Source: Flabesymbios commensalis (lineage: Eukaryota > Annelida > Polychaeta > Terebellida > Flabelligeridae). From it: a DNA stretch of 64,000 nt. Positions 22,021 to 33,894 of this stretch are shown here, piece by piece. Numbering within the stretch: the first letter of the stretch is position 1; each line of letters opens with the position of its first letter. The DNA lies in the NCBI GenBank assembly GCA_964017125.1, contig OZ024907.1:23984976-24048975 (forward strand), read 5' to 3'. The notes under the pieces were generated by a model. The model was given only the letters and a program-made list of their open reading frames with translations, made no database searches and was not told the DNA's origin. A program made the position numbers and the translations under genes.

Positions 22021-23212
22021 TAGTCTGGTGCGGTATGTCATTTTGGCCATTTCTGTTGCCAAAATTGATTTTATTGTTTTTATGGCTTCATTAGGGGTCA
22101 AATAAGCCAAAAATATTGGGCTTCAATTTTTCCCGCCCCTCAACCTCGTTTTATGGCACATTCAAAATGGCCGCCATCGAAATCACATATTTGGCCATAA
22201 CTTGGCCTCTAGCAAAGCTAGAGTCACAATTTTGATGTCTATACCCAATAGTCCCATACAAAATGTGTATGTCTTGTAGATATTTCGATATTGAATATAA
22301 AACACATTTTTCATGCGTTCTCGGTCATTTTTTGTCGCAAATATGAAAAAACTCAAATTTTCAAATAATTATTTTGGAAGCGTTATTTAGTATGTATTAT
22401 AATATAAACAGCACATTGCTGATGGTTTTTAAATGGTAGACGTTTCTTTGATGGACCCTAAATATTCCACCAAGAAGGCGTACAAGTGATAGCGTAGAAA
22501 CCGAGCAACTTCAATAACGATGTTTGGAACATTTCCTTAATTTGCAAATGACCATTTTGCAACAGTCACAGAGGAAAATTGATAAAACTAGTGTGTATTT
22601 TGCAAAAGAGTACACACTTTTTAAAGAAGTAGATAGGAGGGATGAAGGTCCGATCAAAATTTAAAAAATAATACAAAATGAATACAAAATTGTGAGCAAA
22701 TTGTGCGTTTCAGCAATGTTTCATGTGCTGTCAAACAAATGATCAAAATTAATTATCATGATCATTGCGATTGTGATCAGCAAAAATTATTGTATTTTCA
22801 GATTTGTTTCTTTAAAATTCTCAAACGATGCACAAGAAAAAATAAAATAAGGGATTTTAATTCATCACAGCCCATGAGAGATATCCCCGTTTAAATTTCA
22901 GTCATAATTTGACATATTCTCCCAGATGCAGGGTCTACTCTGAGATCAACAATTTCATGAAACAATTAATTTAAATACTGACAGTTAAATCTCCGCGTCA
23001 TGGCAATATTCTATTGAGATGCAAAGCGAGTATTAACAATTTATATATAAATCTGTAACCTAACCAGGATGCCCGGCCGCGCAATGATTACAGTCTCTGT
23101 ATCGCGTATACCTACAAACTCTGTTATTGCGGAATAGATTAGAGGAGGACGGGGGCATTACCACAGCTGACATTTAAGCAGATTACAACAAACATTCAAT
23201 GGCTTGGTTCAT
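22021..23212 (+). repeat. Left arm of the long inverted repeat
   Basis: A 1.19-kb arm, partner of 31164-32118. It carries about 220 bp (roughly 22920-23140) missing from the right arm; the two arms resume matching at GGACGGG...GCATTACC. No open frame is shared between the arms. Confidence 0.85.
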
Positions 23213-24463
23213 CGAAAAGACAATGAGGTTAGGTTCAAATTTAGTGATTTTGCTTTATATATTAACATATTGACAATTTTTAAATTTCAAAAAGGCCGAC
23301 TGTCATTCACAATGACACAAGCCACACTACCTGGCTTGATTGTTATATACCCCACTGTTGCATTTGTACAGGAGTCGTCTGCAACGCTGAGCATTTTAAC
23401 TATATCTGGTACTATGGCAGTCTTACTTGTATCAATATTTGTTGAGCTCAATAACAACCCTTGGTGCATGCGAACTAAGACATCTGACAGGAATGAACAT
23501 GCTATATTTCACTTCCCACACATTTTGTTCTAATGGTGGGAGGTTTGGCCATCTGATAAAGCAGGTCTTGTCTCCCATTGACATGCGGTTGGCTCTCATA
23601 AGGTGTAGCTCATGTAGGTGAACATTTCCCATTCTAGATTTTTAGACCAGAATAGTTGCCACTGTAAAGCTGGAATTATCAATAGCTGATTAGGCCAGAG
23701 GATTAGTACACTTGAAATACAAAATTCGCCCATGCTTCCAAGGCTTTCAATGTACAAATTTAGGGAGGGAGAGGTAGCGCATCGATAGAATATCGGACTG
23801 CCACGTCATTCATGCACGCATCCCGGGTTTGAACCGTGCTGATCTCACAGGGGTCTTTCAGAGAAATATCCTTGTCTATTCCCTCTCAATGTGACTAGGT
23901 AGGTGATCACAGTTGCGGCCTCGTCGAGTTCAAGTTGAAACTAGTGTTTTGACGTTAATTTACAAGCTATTTAAAATAACAATATATGTGGATATAATCT
24001 GTTTACGTGTGAAGCTAATTTTACTTTCACAGACCACTTAAGAGATATTACACAAGATGCTTCATCATCACAGAAACCAACCAACTTTCAAGAGGTACAC
24101 TTAAATGCCTTTTCGTATGTGTGCTCAATAGATAGATATGTTATCTAGCAAAAAGTGGTAAAGATATTTGATCATGTGCGATAAGCCCATGTACAAAGCT
24201 TTCAAAAAACCTATTTCAAGAAGAAATATGCCACAATTTTCGACAAAGTTACTGAACAATATTAAAACTGATTTGCAACAAAGTAAAAGCTTCCACCGAC
24301 GGTGAATGGACATACCCAACCATATTCTGTTGTGTATAGCATTGTGGCATTACAAAAAAATATTACTTTTGGACTACTCCGTTGCAGTACATATTTGATC
24401 TAATTATGCCTCAAATCACCAATTACACATGTATCTCTAGCAAGAGATATATACGACCTATTT
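23213..24463. other. Interior between left arm and LINE ORF1
   Basis: Unassigned DNA that probably includes the LINE 5'UTR. On the minus strand, 23632-23287 holds two overlapping open frames in different frames that look protein-like (for example MSMGDKTCFIRWPNLPPLEQ and ATVGYITIKPGSVACVIVND). They might be a frameshifted remnant of a gene of the outer element, but I cannot name a family. A tRNA-like SINE head lies at about 23766-23850. Confidence 0.35.
23766..23990 (+). mobile_element. tRNA-like SINE head and short body
   Basis: GAGGTAGCGCATCGATAGAA resembles a pol III A box region and GGGTTTGAACC resembles a B box, spaced as in a tRNA. Acceptor-stem pairing is not evident, so this is a tRNA-derived repeat and not a tRNA gene. 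The right limit is uncertain. Confidence 0.5.
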
Positions 24464-26343
24464 ATGTATATATGTGGAGCACAAAATGTATTCCCTAGAA
24501 ACATTTTGAGAGCCAAGAGCCAGAATGTGGATAGCCTCGTAACTCCAGCGACTAACACAAGCGAGGGGATTGATAATGAGAAATTAAAAAGCTCGGCAAG
24601 CGACAAATCATCTCCCACAACATCGGAAGTAAGTGTAAACAATATCTCAGGGTCTAGATCACCTCCTCACCTACTTAAAAATGTATCTGTGTCAAAAGAC
24701 ATTACTGGGTTGTATGACTATATTGCACGCGTAGCAAGTACGTGTAAGCAGTTGTATGCAGAAATTGACACTGAAAAAAGATCTCATAAAGAAGAAATTG
24801 ATAGCCTAAAAACCCATATGCTAGCCATAGAAAGCAGATTACTTGTGTTAAGTCCCAAAAATAAAGATCATAAGACCACAACGACAACAGGATGTAAATG
24901 CCGTGATAAAGTACCGCCTCAGCCGCAGACAGAACGTAAAGATGAGGCGCCAAAGAAGAATGACAAAGAGACAAATAATAATAATGAATTACACGTCGTT
25001 GCTGATCCACAGATGCCTGTATGCCTCACAGAATTCCCGCCTTTGTCTCCTGCTAGTGAAGAGAGGCCAATAAACTGTAGAAATGCAGTAGGCCAGGATG
25101 ATATAGAGGCTCTAAATACCACTAATGCCTCAGCAGCAGTGCCGACATCGACTGATAACAACGGGCAAGACAATAATAAGAATACTTCTCCAGAACAGAA
25201 AGTACGTGAGCGTAACATGTGTGTTCTTACTGACAATCAAGCTCGGAGGAAACTGGTATTTACATCGCCTAATTTTGATAATAATGATGTCACTGTTAAT
25301 AAGCCTAACGACGTTCCTCCTGTTGGCTGTAGTAATATTGACAAGGCGACAAGTAACAGCGCTGATCCACGGCAGAAGAAGATGCTGTTCAATGAAGTGG
25401 CAAAACTAGAGGGGCCCTGGTTAAGAAGTCGGCATGAAATAAAAAAAGACAGATATATCTAGAAAAAACTAATGCACGAACAGATAGCCGTACTTCAATT
25501 CATAAGAGGTCCCTTGCATTGAAGGCGGCTGTTCCTGAACGGGGATGTACGCTGTACCTTCAGCATATTCACATGCCTCCTGGAGATGAAGCACAACACG
25601 TGATCGCTTCAATGCGCAGCTATGTGAGAGACTCGAGTCCTTCCCGCAAAGTCAGAATTATGAAGGCCAACGTGATCCATAACCGCGCGTATGATGACGT
25701 AGTGGGCTGCAGACTAGTTGTACCAGAGGTCCAGGCCGCCCATTTGTTGCGATCTGGTTATTGGCCAGATGGTATGGTCTGCCGTCGATGGGAGACTCAA
25801 CCGCCTAGAAATGAAATGAATCGGGCTTTAGGCCACCTTTGTGCACATATAGGCTAAACTGGGCCAGGAGAACCTCCTGAGGATGGTGAGATGATTGAGA
25901 TGACACTGTCCTCCAGACACAGGATTCGAAATTCGAGCCCTGGCGGTCTGAGGCCGAGCACGCTACCTCTCGGTCACGGAGGCTCCCCACAATACTAACT
26001 TTCACACGTGGATGGGGAAGAAACAATTTTGTTTCTTTCAAACCGCCGAGACCGGGAACCGAACCCCGGACTCTGGCGTGAAAGGCAGCGGTGCTAACCA
26101 CTACCCTAGGGCCCCCGCCCTCAACCGCCTAGAAGGTGGCAGCCCCGGGACCCCAAGAGTCATAATAGTTATACGGATATTGAATCTAAGCCCAAGTATC
26201 TGCAACAGGACAAGGGCAGACATAATTACTCAAATGACGTTGATGATCTCAAATACTCTGACATCAGTGATGCTGAGACACACGCCGATGCTGGCCTCTC
26301 TGAGCATGCCTGTGATGAAGTTGATGGAGGAAGTCCCTGGTGA
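24464..26343 (+). pseudogene. LINE ORF1 protein, frameshifted and split by a SINE
   Basis: The first part (24464-25462) has a Ser/Thr-rich start, a probable coiled coil at residues 84-130 (CKQLYAEIDTEKRSHKEEID) and a long low-complexity Asn/Asp/Ser-rich stretch, as is common in LINE ORF1 proteins. The frame shifts by one base in the poly-A-rich segment around 25436-25462 and continues (LKAAVPERGCTLYLQHIHMP...) to CRRWETQPPR at about 25808, where the SINE interrupts it. The frame resumes after the SINE at about 26135 (RWQPRDPKSHNSYTDIESK) and stops at TGA 26341-26343. The region around HLLRSGYWPDGMVCRRW is likely the nucleic-acid-binding C-terminal domain (inference). Confidence 0.75.
25811..26119 (-). 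mobile_element. Dimeric tRNA-derived SINE inside LINE ORF1
   Basis: A 309-bp insertion flanked by the exact 15-bp duplication CTCAACCGCCTAGAA (25796-25810 and 26120-26134). Read on the minus strand it begins with a tRNA-like unit (A-box region GGTAGTGGTTAGCACC, B box GGTTCGGTTCC). It continues with a second tRNA-like unit (GACCGAGAGGTAGCGTG and TCGAATCC), then a body with GGAGGACAGTGTCATCTC and CTCCTGGCCCAGTTTAGC, and ends in an ATTTC-type tail. The second unit and body recur alone at 40643-40782 and 47454-47600. Confidence 0.92.
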
Positions 26344-26412
26344 ATATAATTGTATTGATTATTAGTTTTACCGGTGCCATAGATTAAAGGACATCAGCAT
26401 AAAAAGACATAA

Positions 26413-29400
26413 ATGTATAGTACAACTTTTATTATATATTATACAGTGTTTACGGTATTAACTTTTCTAACTCACAACATGGATACGTATGATCTTAAGA
26501 TAGCAGCATGGAATAGCAGAGGTGTGGCAGCAGCTACTCCTTACATAGAATCGCTGTTAAAGGAAAATGACATTGTGGTAATAGAAGAACACCAACTTTA
26601 TGACAATGAACTATATAAACTACGGGATATATGCACGAAAAATAAATATCACTTTCTTGGTAAAAGTGGGCCATCTCGCCGGACAAATACAACTGGCTAT
26701 ATACCCGGTAATTGTGGCATAGGCATTGCGTGGAAATGCAGTTCACAATATCAAATAACGCCAGTGCGTGATTTTTGTAATGATAGAATTTGCACACTTA
26801 TGTACCATTTACAAACCAATCAAATTATCTTTATAATTGGCGTATATATGCCACAACGAAATTGCATTAAAGATGATTTCAGTGAATATCTCGCACACAT
26901 AGCTGTACTCATAGAGCGCAATAGAAATCATAATTTTATAATAATAGGTGATTTTAACAGTCACTTTGGTGAGAGTGTAAGTAAAAGATCATGGGGCAAA
27001 TCATGTAAGAATGGAAAACAAATTTTAAATTTCATAGATCGATACAGCCTTGAAATAGGAGATATATCAGATAAAGGCAATGGACTTTGTTACACGTACC
27101 AAAATACAGTAGGAGGTACGTCATATATTGACCACTGTATATATAGTAGTAATCTTAAAAATATGGTATCTGATTGTGGCGTTATGGAGGAACACGTTCT
27201 CAATACATCAGATCATCTCCCGATTTATCTTAAAATATCGTTGAACAATATGAAGGTAAACACAGAGCATGTGAATGATATAAACCTTATAAAACATGTA
27301 AAATGGCGTCATTTAAGCGAAGATCAAATTAAAGACTATAATACCAAGCTGGAAGGTTCAATGTCTGAGCATACCGCAAATAACATTGATCAATTGTCCG
27401 AAATTGATGATATAACTTGTAAGTCAATAGACAATATGTATAGAGATGTTGTTCAGCTACTAGTAAATGCAAGTAACCACTTACCGCTTATACGTAAAAT
27501 TAATGGAACGAAACCTTACTGGTCAAGGTCATTAAGTATTGCTTGTCGTAATAAGAAGTTAGCTTGGAGGGCATGGGTGCAAACTGGCAGACCACGTGAC
27601 GATGACTCTCAAGTTTGGATAAATTACAAGAAATGTAAGAAATTGCTACGTAATCAATTGCGCAAGTCGCAATACCAATATGAAGTTGATTATATTAGGA
27701 AAATAAATGATGCCAGCGTAATAGATCAAAAGCTATTTTGGTTTTTGGTGAATAAACGTATAAAGACACGCCAGTCTACACCATGTCCTCTAAACGTAGA
27801 AAATGGTCAATATATAACTAACCCGGTAGACATAAGAAACCATTGGAAAACATACTTTGAAAAAATTTATACACCTTAAGAAAACTGTACTGATACAAAA
27901 TTTGATAATGAAGTGAACAACATTGTAGCATCTGAGATTGTGTGTATAAAAAACAACCTACCAAATGTCAATATAGAATGTTTTACACCAAGAGAAGTTG
28001 AAACCGTTTGCAAGTCTTTAAATCTGAATAAGGCATGTGGAGCAGATGGTATATATGCCGAACATCTAAAGTTTGCAGGTAGTAGTACCTTCCTAGTGCT
28101 CAGTAGATTATTCTCTGTGATGATGATAAACGCCTATAGACCTGAAAGTTTAAAACGTGGAATAATTGTCCCCATCCCAAAATGTAATAAAAATCAAAAC
28201 GACCCAAATAACTATAGGGGGATTACACTGATGTGCACGATTAGTAAAGCTTTTGATAATCTCCTATTGAAAAGGTATGAATGTTGGATATTTTCACAAT
28301 TAAATGTTTTGCAAGGAGTTTCACAAAAAACAGCCTCAAGTTTAAACACTACTTTTTTACTAAGAGAAGCTATTGGACAGCAGGATGTTTCTTATGTCGC
28401 ATTGTTGGACGTAAAAAAGGCGTTTGATACTGTGTGGATAAAGGGCTTATTGTATAAACTTTGTTGTATGGGGATGAGTACAATTTTATGGGCTAATATA
28501 TATGACAGCTACGATAATTTTAAATGTGCAGTTAATATAGCTGGTGGTGTTTCCAGCTGGTTTACGCCTTTACAAGGCATACATCAAGGTGATATTTTAT
28601 CGATGTATTTGTATTGTTTATATAATAATGACTTGATAACTGAACTCGCTAACATTCCTTGTGGTGTACGTATTCAAAATAAAAGTGTAGCTGCTCCTAG
28701 TTTTGCTGACGATGTAGCAGTAATAGCCAAATCTGCTGTAAGTATGCAACATTATCTTGATACAGTCAATGGTCATAGTGTGAAGTGGAAATATAATTTT
28801 AATACGGAGAAAATTAAAATTTTAATTTTTGGCAAAGTAAATAAAGATATGTGTTTTACAATAAATGGCAAAAAACTTATAATTGTTGACGGGTACAAAC
28901 ATTTAGGTGTCCCTTTGTGTAGCTCGTCAAATGCGCACCTTAAATTTATAGAGGAAAGAGTAGACAGCCTGAAAGTGTCCTGTCACATGATTAGATCGAT
29001 TGGTAGTAGCACCGGAGGCACATCCCCAATAAGTGCTTCAAAATTGTATTGGTCAGTAACTATCCCAAAATTGTTGTATGGATGTGAAGTGTGGCCGATA
29101 TGCGAGCAAGGTATGTTAAAGCTTCAGAAAGCACATGAATATGCAGCACGTACATTTCAAGGTTTACCTCAACAATGTCCAGGTATCGCAGCTACTGCAG
29201 CGCTAGGATGGCAGGATATAGAATGTACTATGGATAAAAGACGATTAATGTTTTTATTCACATTATTTTCTGTACAATTACCTTTTTACATTAACATATT
29301 TATGCAAACATTTATTAGTTTTGCAGTCACTAAGCGTGCCCCAGCAATTATTGGTCCCTTGTACATTTTATATACAACATGTAAAAAATATGACATTGTA

Positions 29401-29991
29401 AATTTTGTATTGTCGGAACATCTTTTGAACCCGGTCAAAATAAGTAAGTCAACCTGGCGTAATATGGTGTTATCAGTTGTAAATAATAAATATAAAATTA
29501 AACACTCGATAGATCTGTTAATGTATGATAGTTTGTCAATTTTTAAAAACTGTATGTTTGACTTTTCCATACTTTGGCTGTGGTATGTGGTGATGAATAA
29601 TCCGGTCACATTTTATAAATGTAAAGTGGTTGCCAGAATGTTGATTGGTGGTGATGCTATGTACAGACGATTGTTGCGTAATGTTCACAAGCACAGCTCA
29701 ATCTGTCAGCTCTGCCCAGCGTACCAACAAATTACTATTGAACATGTTTTGTTCGCGTGCACGGGCCTCTCAGGTCAGCGTGAGGTGCAGTGGGAGAGAA
29801 TGACTAGCCTAATGCCACCAGCAATGGTCAGCTCAATTAACTGCATGTCTGACAGTACAAAATTAGTATTTCTGATGAGTGGCCTGAATGTAAAATATTT
29901 GAAAGAATGGCAGTGTATATATGAGGGACTGGTCACATTTCTATGTAATATGCATAATTGTTTAAAAGTCGAAATGGGCTTATGTGACTGA
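26413..29991 (+). pseudogene. LINE ORF2: endonuclease and reverse transcriptase
   Basis: One frame of 1192 codons interrupted by a single in-frame TAA at 27877-27879; the frame is the same on both sides (26413-27879 and 27880-29991). The likely start is the ATG at 26479 (MDTYDLKIAAWNSRG). Endonuclease motifs: WNSRG, IVVIEEHQL, IIGDFNSHFG, SYIDHCIYS and TSDHLPI, covering about 26479-27240. Reverse-transcriptase motifs: NNYRGITL, LLDVKKAFDTVW, GIHQGDILS, the catalytic SFADDVAV at about 28700, KILIFGK and YKHLGVPL. Near the C-terminus, CQLCPAYQQITIEHVLFAC gives a C-x2-C-x9-H-x4-C motif. The protein nicks target DNA and copies its own RNA into it (family knowledge). With only one stop this copy is fairly young, or the TAA is a sequencing difference. 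Confidence 0.93.
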
Positions 29992-30265
29992 ATGGTAAAT
30001 AAAGTCGAACATAATTTCTTATACTATAATAAAAGCATGCTACAATTTCAAATAGTTTAATCGCACATATGTTTTTTATTTATTTTATTATATTATTATT
30101 TTTTTTTTTTTAATTACTATTTTTCACGTTTGAGCTGTTAACAACTGGTTGAATGTATGTATATTCTCGTGTTTACTTAGTTATATTGATTTTCGTAATA
30201 TGTATTGATAAAATAAATGTATATGCTCTCCCAGTGTGGAGGTTAATAAAAGATATATATATATA

Positions 30266-31163
30266 ATACATGAGTATTAGATTCAGAATTTGTCAGTATT
30301 TGACCAGAATATATTATTTGGTTCAAATCACACCTGTTGAGGAATGACGCTCCTGTTAGTGTATCCTGTGCAGAAAGAAAGTGAATTCACCTGTCCTGGA
30401 GAAATTAGTACAAGCTCAACTTATTTTAGACACACGACCTCTGGTCACGATATGGCGTTCTAGAGTATGCTCCCAAGAGTAGAAGAACTCTTTTGTCATG
30501 AAGCATCCCTTGTGTAATCACTCACACGTGATCCGTGGACTGCCAATAAAGCGGTCCTAGATCTAGGCCTATCATTGGGACATCTTACAAACTTCTGACT
30601 TCATGAGCTACTTTCATGTTTTGATAATTGTGTCACTTGCATCAATCTGAAGAAAACTCAACTCAACGGGAACCAGTTCTAAACAACTTGGTTTTGATGA
30701 CAATGTACATACATAGTACTTAGTAAAAGTGTTCATCAGTTTTTTCAGCAATCTTGACATCTGCCTTTCTAGAAAGACTTCTCGCAGGTTATCAAAATTT
30801 TCAACCACTTGATGTTGTGTCTCGCGGGCATTATCACTTTTTTTACCAGATAACATATTTATCTACTACTGAGCATACAATATACAAACACATTCAAGTG
30901 TATCTGTTAACATGACTGGATTGGTTCAAAATGTACTATGTTTTCTGTTCTCTTATTATGAAACATCATTTGTAATATTTCTTAATTTAATGATCTGTGG
31001 TAGGCTACAAGGCGTCTCATGTAAACAGACTATCTTTGATTATGTTGTCCAGTTGAAAAAATATCACGTTACCCTTTTCCTGTATTTAGATTGGAACTGA
31101 TTTACTGATACCTAGCGAAACATCTTTGTGGTTGTGAGTTGCTTGTTTCTTTCGCATAAGAAA
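30266..31163. other. Interior between LINE and right arm
   Basis: Unassigned sequence. At about 30807-30835 it holds one arm of the hairpin shared by families A and D (TTCAACCACTTGATGTTGTG followed by TCTCGCGGG) without its partner. The minus-strand open frame over 30614-30856 reads through that arm and is not accepted as a gene. Confidence 0.4.
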
Positions 31164-32118
31164 ATGAACCAAGCCATTGAATGTTTGCTGTGATCCTCTA
31201 AGGTAATGGCCCTGCCCGTCCAATTATGGCTGGAATCTATACTCTAATATCTCTCATAGGATGTGATGAATTAAAAGATCCCCTTTCATTTGTTATTGTG
31301 CATCATTTATAGATTTAAGAAAAACAAGATCTAAAAATACAATAATTTGATGGATGGGATGCTCCATAATTACCCACCAAGAATAATTCTGGTCATTTGT
31401 TTAGCAAATATGAAACATTGCTGAAACGCACAATTTGCGCACAATGTGTGCTAATTTTATTTTATTTCAAATAACATTGACCCATCCCACCCACTTCTCA
31501 AAGTTATCAAATGTGTTTTGTAAAAGACACATTACCGTCAATAAAAATTATCCTCTGTGACTGTTGTAAAATGTTTAAATGAAATAAATGCATCAAACAT
31601 CGTAATTAAAATTGTTTAGTTTCTACAATCGCTTTACGTCACTTTGGTCAACTATTTGGGGTCCATTAACGGAACACCCATCATTCACAACCATCAATAA
31701 TGTACCGTTTATCATAATATGCACTAAACAACGCTCAATGTTTGAATTTTAGTTTTTTTCGAATTCGCGAAAACAAATGACCGAAAACGTATTAAAAATG
31801 TGTTTTATCGTTAATTTCAAAATACCTAAGAGGCATCCACATTTTTTATGGGCACTATTGGATTCCTCGTACCCAAAAACATGGGTATAGACATCAAAAT
31901 CGTGACTCTAGCTAAGCTAGGGCCCAAGTTATAGCCAAATATGTGATTTCGATGGCGGCCATTTTGAATGTGTCATAAAACGAGGTTGAGGGGCGGGAAA
32001 AATTGAACCCCAATATTTCTGGCTTATTTGACCCCTAATAAAGTCAAAAAAACAATAAAATCAATTTTGGCAAGAACTTTTAATTTTAGGCATATTTCTG
32101 ACATACCGCACCAGACTA
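31164..32118 (-). repeat. Right arm of the long inverted repeat
   Basis: A 0.95-kb arm complementary to 22021-23212. The inner end is ATGAACCAAGCCATTGAATG and the outer end TGACATACCGCACCAGACTA. Confidence 0.85.
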
Positions 32119-33894
32119 TAAGGTCTGGTGTGAAGAAATGTGAACCGTTTCCCACACACAGTACCCCTCTTTCCCCTAAATAGGACACAAACTCTGGCAA
32201 AAAAAACTTAATAGGATACCGACCGTGGGCCGGTCCTATAATTACCTTATATTTACATACCGTATAGTCTATTCCGCGCATAAATGTGCGTGGACTTATA
32301 AGTGAAAATCGACTGTTTTACATGTTTAAATTTAGGCATTGCTCCAAAAATATTCTTGTTCGTTTTTAAGTGCATGCACTTATATTAGAATACTACGTAC
32401 GTGCATGCACTTATATTCGAAAATAACTACACGTACTCCCTGCGTAACTCGTAGTTGCAGGTGAGAATAATATCAATATGCATTGATTTATAGCAACCAT
32501 TACTAGTATATAATATATATCCATAATATTTTTTAAAAATATGCTGATCGTAATTACACAAACTGGACTACATTATTATTTGTATTTATTAACGGGTATA
32601 CATATTAGGAGAGAATTGCTCCATAATGTAGATATGCGCCGACAGTTCAAGCCGTCAAAGCGATAGGGAATAGGTGTGATAGCTGAAAAGCGTCTGCAAA
32701 TGAGGTGTGATATGACAGTTCCGGTAGTGTCAAAACCTATTGACAACGGTCAGTGCTTAGCCTACTATTCATACTAGCGTTAGCCTAGCTTAGTTTACCT
32801 TGGATTGGAATAAATCAAATAATTACGATTTTACAAATTTTAAGAAATTTAAAATTTATTTCATGTTCGAATATAGATCTAAGTGGATGCACTCATTTTA
32901 AAAAACTAAGTGCAGAGTCTAGATCTAGATAAAAATTGAAATAGACTCTAAGTGAATATGTTATTGCCATGATATCGGTAGACTAGTCTAGATCTACAAA
33001 AAATAAAAATGTACAATTATATCGGACATGTCTTATAGTTATACGCATAGTCTCAGCCTCTCAGGCCTGTATAATGTTTATAGACGGTCTAGTATAATAA
33101 AGGCATAAGTATTTCTGATAGTAGACCCCCCTTTTATTAACGTTACATATCATGACATAACATAAATTCATAATGAAGACATGCATGAATCCGGGACCAT
33201 GATGTAGGATGGACGTTTGACTTTGAGCTGAGTGACGCCGGTGTCGGCCTAAACATCATCATCATTGATTGCTTTATTTACTAGACTATTGCTCTAGATT
33301 ACCTTAAGATAAGAATAGAGTGAAGTTGAGAATAACACTCACGTTTAGAGGTGTCCCGGTGGGGCAACGTGATGGTTTTTTTGCCCACCACCTTCTGTCC
33401 TAATGTAATCGTCCTGTATTATTTCTCTCCCGCGGCCATTTAGGCTACAATAGTTGCCTTGGAAACGGGACACGTGATATATTATTTGATTTCTTACGAA
33501 AACACAATTAAGTTATACGATTATTAATTATCGTTATTAAAAGGATGTTGATGTTGTTATGATCTTTACACTTCAATAACTCACAACAGCATAAGATATG
33601 ATTATTATAATCCACTTTGCTACTATTCTGAGCCAGTCTTTCACTTTAGTAATCCCGACATCTACTTAGAGATATAACTATGACGCTACAATTTACATTA
33701 ACACATTGTATAATAAACAAGTTATAATACCTTTGAAATGAGGGAAATTGACTCAATTTTGTATAATCTGTGACGTCATACTTTACCTGGCATTATATCA
33801 TCTAAAAACCATCTTCAATCAGAGTAATTACTTCGCCGACACAGGTGAGCGGGAGATGTTTTGGGTGTGGCGATATTTATGACTCGGTCGCGAT
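32119..33894. other. No gene seen
   Basis: A+T-rich. Minor items are GTGCATGCACTTATATT repeated at about 32371-32413 and scattered TAGATCTAG-like motifs at 32870-33000. A minus-strand open frame (32281-32024) crosses the boundary of the inverted repeat and is discounted. Confidence 0.45.

Larger units (their letters stand above)
24464..30265 (+). mobile_element. Nearly complete two-ORF LINE
   Basis: Non-LTR retrotransposon with ORF1 (24464-26343, carrying a SINE insertion), ORF2 (26413 or 26479 to 29991) and a 3'UTR that ends near an AATAAA and a short TATATA tract at about 30210-30265. ORF2 carries an apurinic-type endonuclease, a reverse transcriptase and a C-terminal Cys-His motif, which places it in the broad jockey/CR1/I assemblage; I cannot fix the clade by eye. 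The 5' end is not defined and could reach back towards 23.8 kb. Visible damage is one in-frame stop in ORF2, one frameshift in ORF1, and the SINE. Confidence 0.85.
22021..32118. mobile_element. Long-TIR composite element with nested LINE
   Basis: The sequence at 22021-23212 matches the reverse complement of 31164-32118 over nearly its whole length. Outer ends are TAGTCTGGTGCGGTATGTCA and its complement; shared landmarks going inwards are TCCCGCCCCTCAACCTCG, AATGGCCGCCATCGAAATCA, GTGCGTTTCAGCAATGTTTC and TTCAATGGCTTGGTTCAT. TAA adjoins both outer ends and may be a 3-bp target duplication, as in PIF/Harbinger elements (inference). Between the arms lie about 1.2 kb of unassigned DNA, a plus-strand LINE of about 6 kb, and about 0.9 kb of unassigned DNA. 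The arms differ at roughly a fifth to a quarter of positions by eye, so the structure is old. It may instead be two oppositely oriented copies of one repeat; no transposase was recognised. Confidence 0.6.

Noticed and set aside
24702-25236. 102- and 105-codon minus frames
   Set aside because: Antisense shadows of LINE ORF1.
26030-26119. Functional tRNA genes at this and the other tRNA-like sites (23766, 25930, 40700, 47550, 54400)
   Set aside because: A and B boxes are present, but acceptor stems do not pair and each is followed by a repeat body or tail, so they are SINE heads.
29286-29609. 107-codon minus frame
   Set aside because: Antisense shadow of LINE ORF2.
30614-30856. 80-codon minus frame as a transposon gene
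   Set aside because: Its first third is translated from one arm of the widespread family A/D hairpin, so the frame is at least partly chance; no family recognised.
32024-32281. 85-codon minus frame at the right end of the long inverted repeat
   Set aside because: It crosses the repeat boundary at 32118 and has no counterpart at the left arm.
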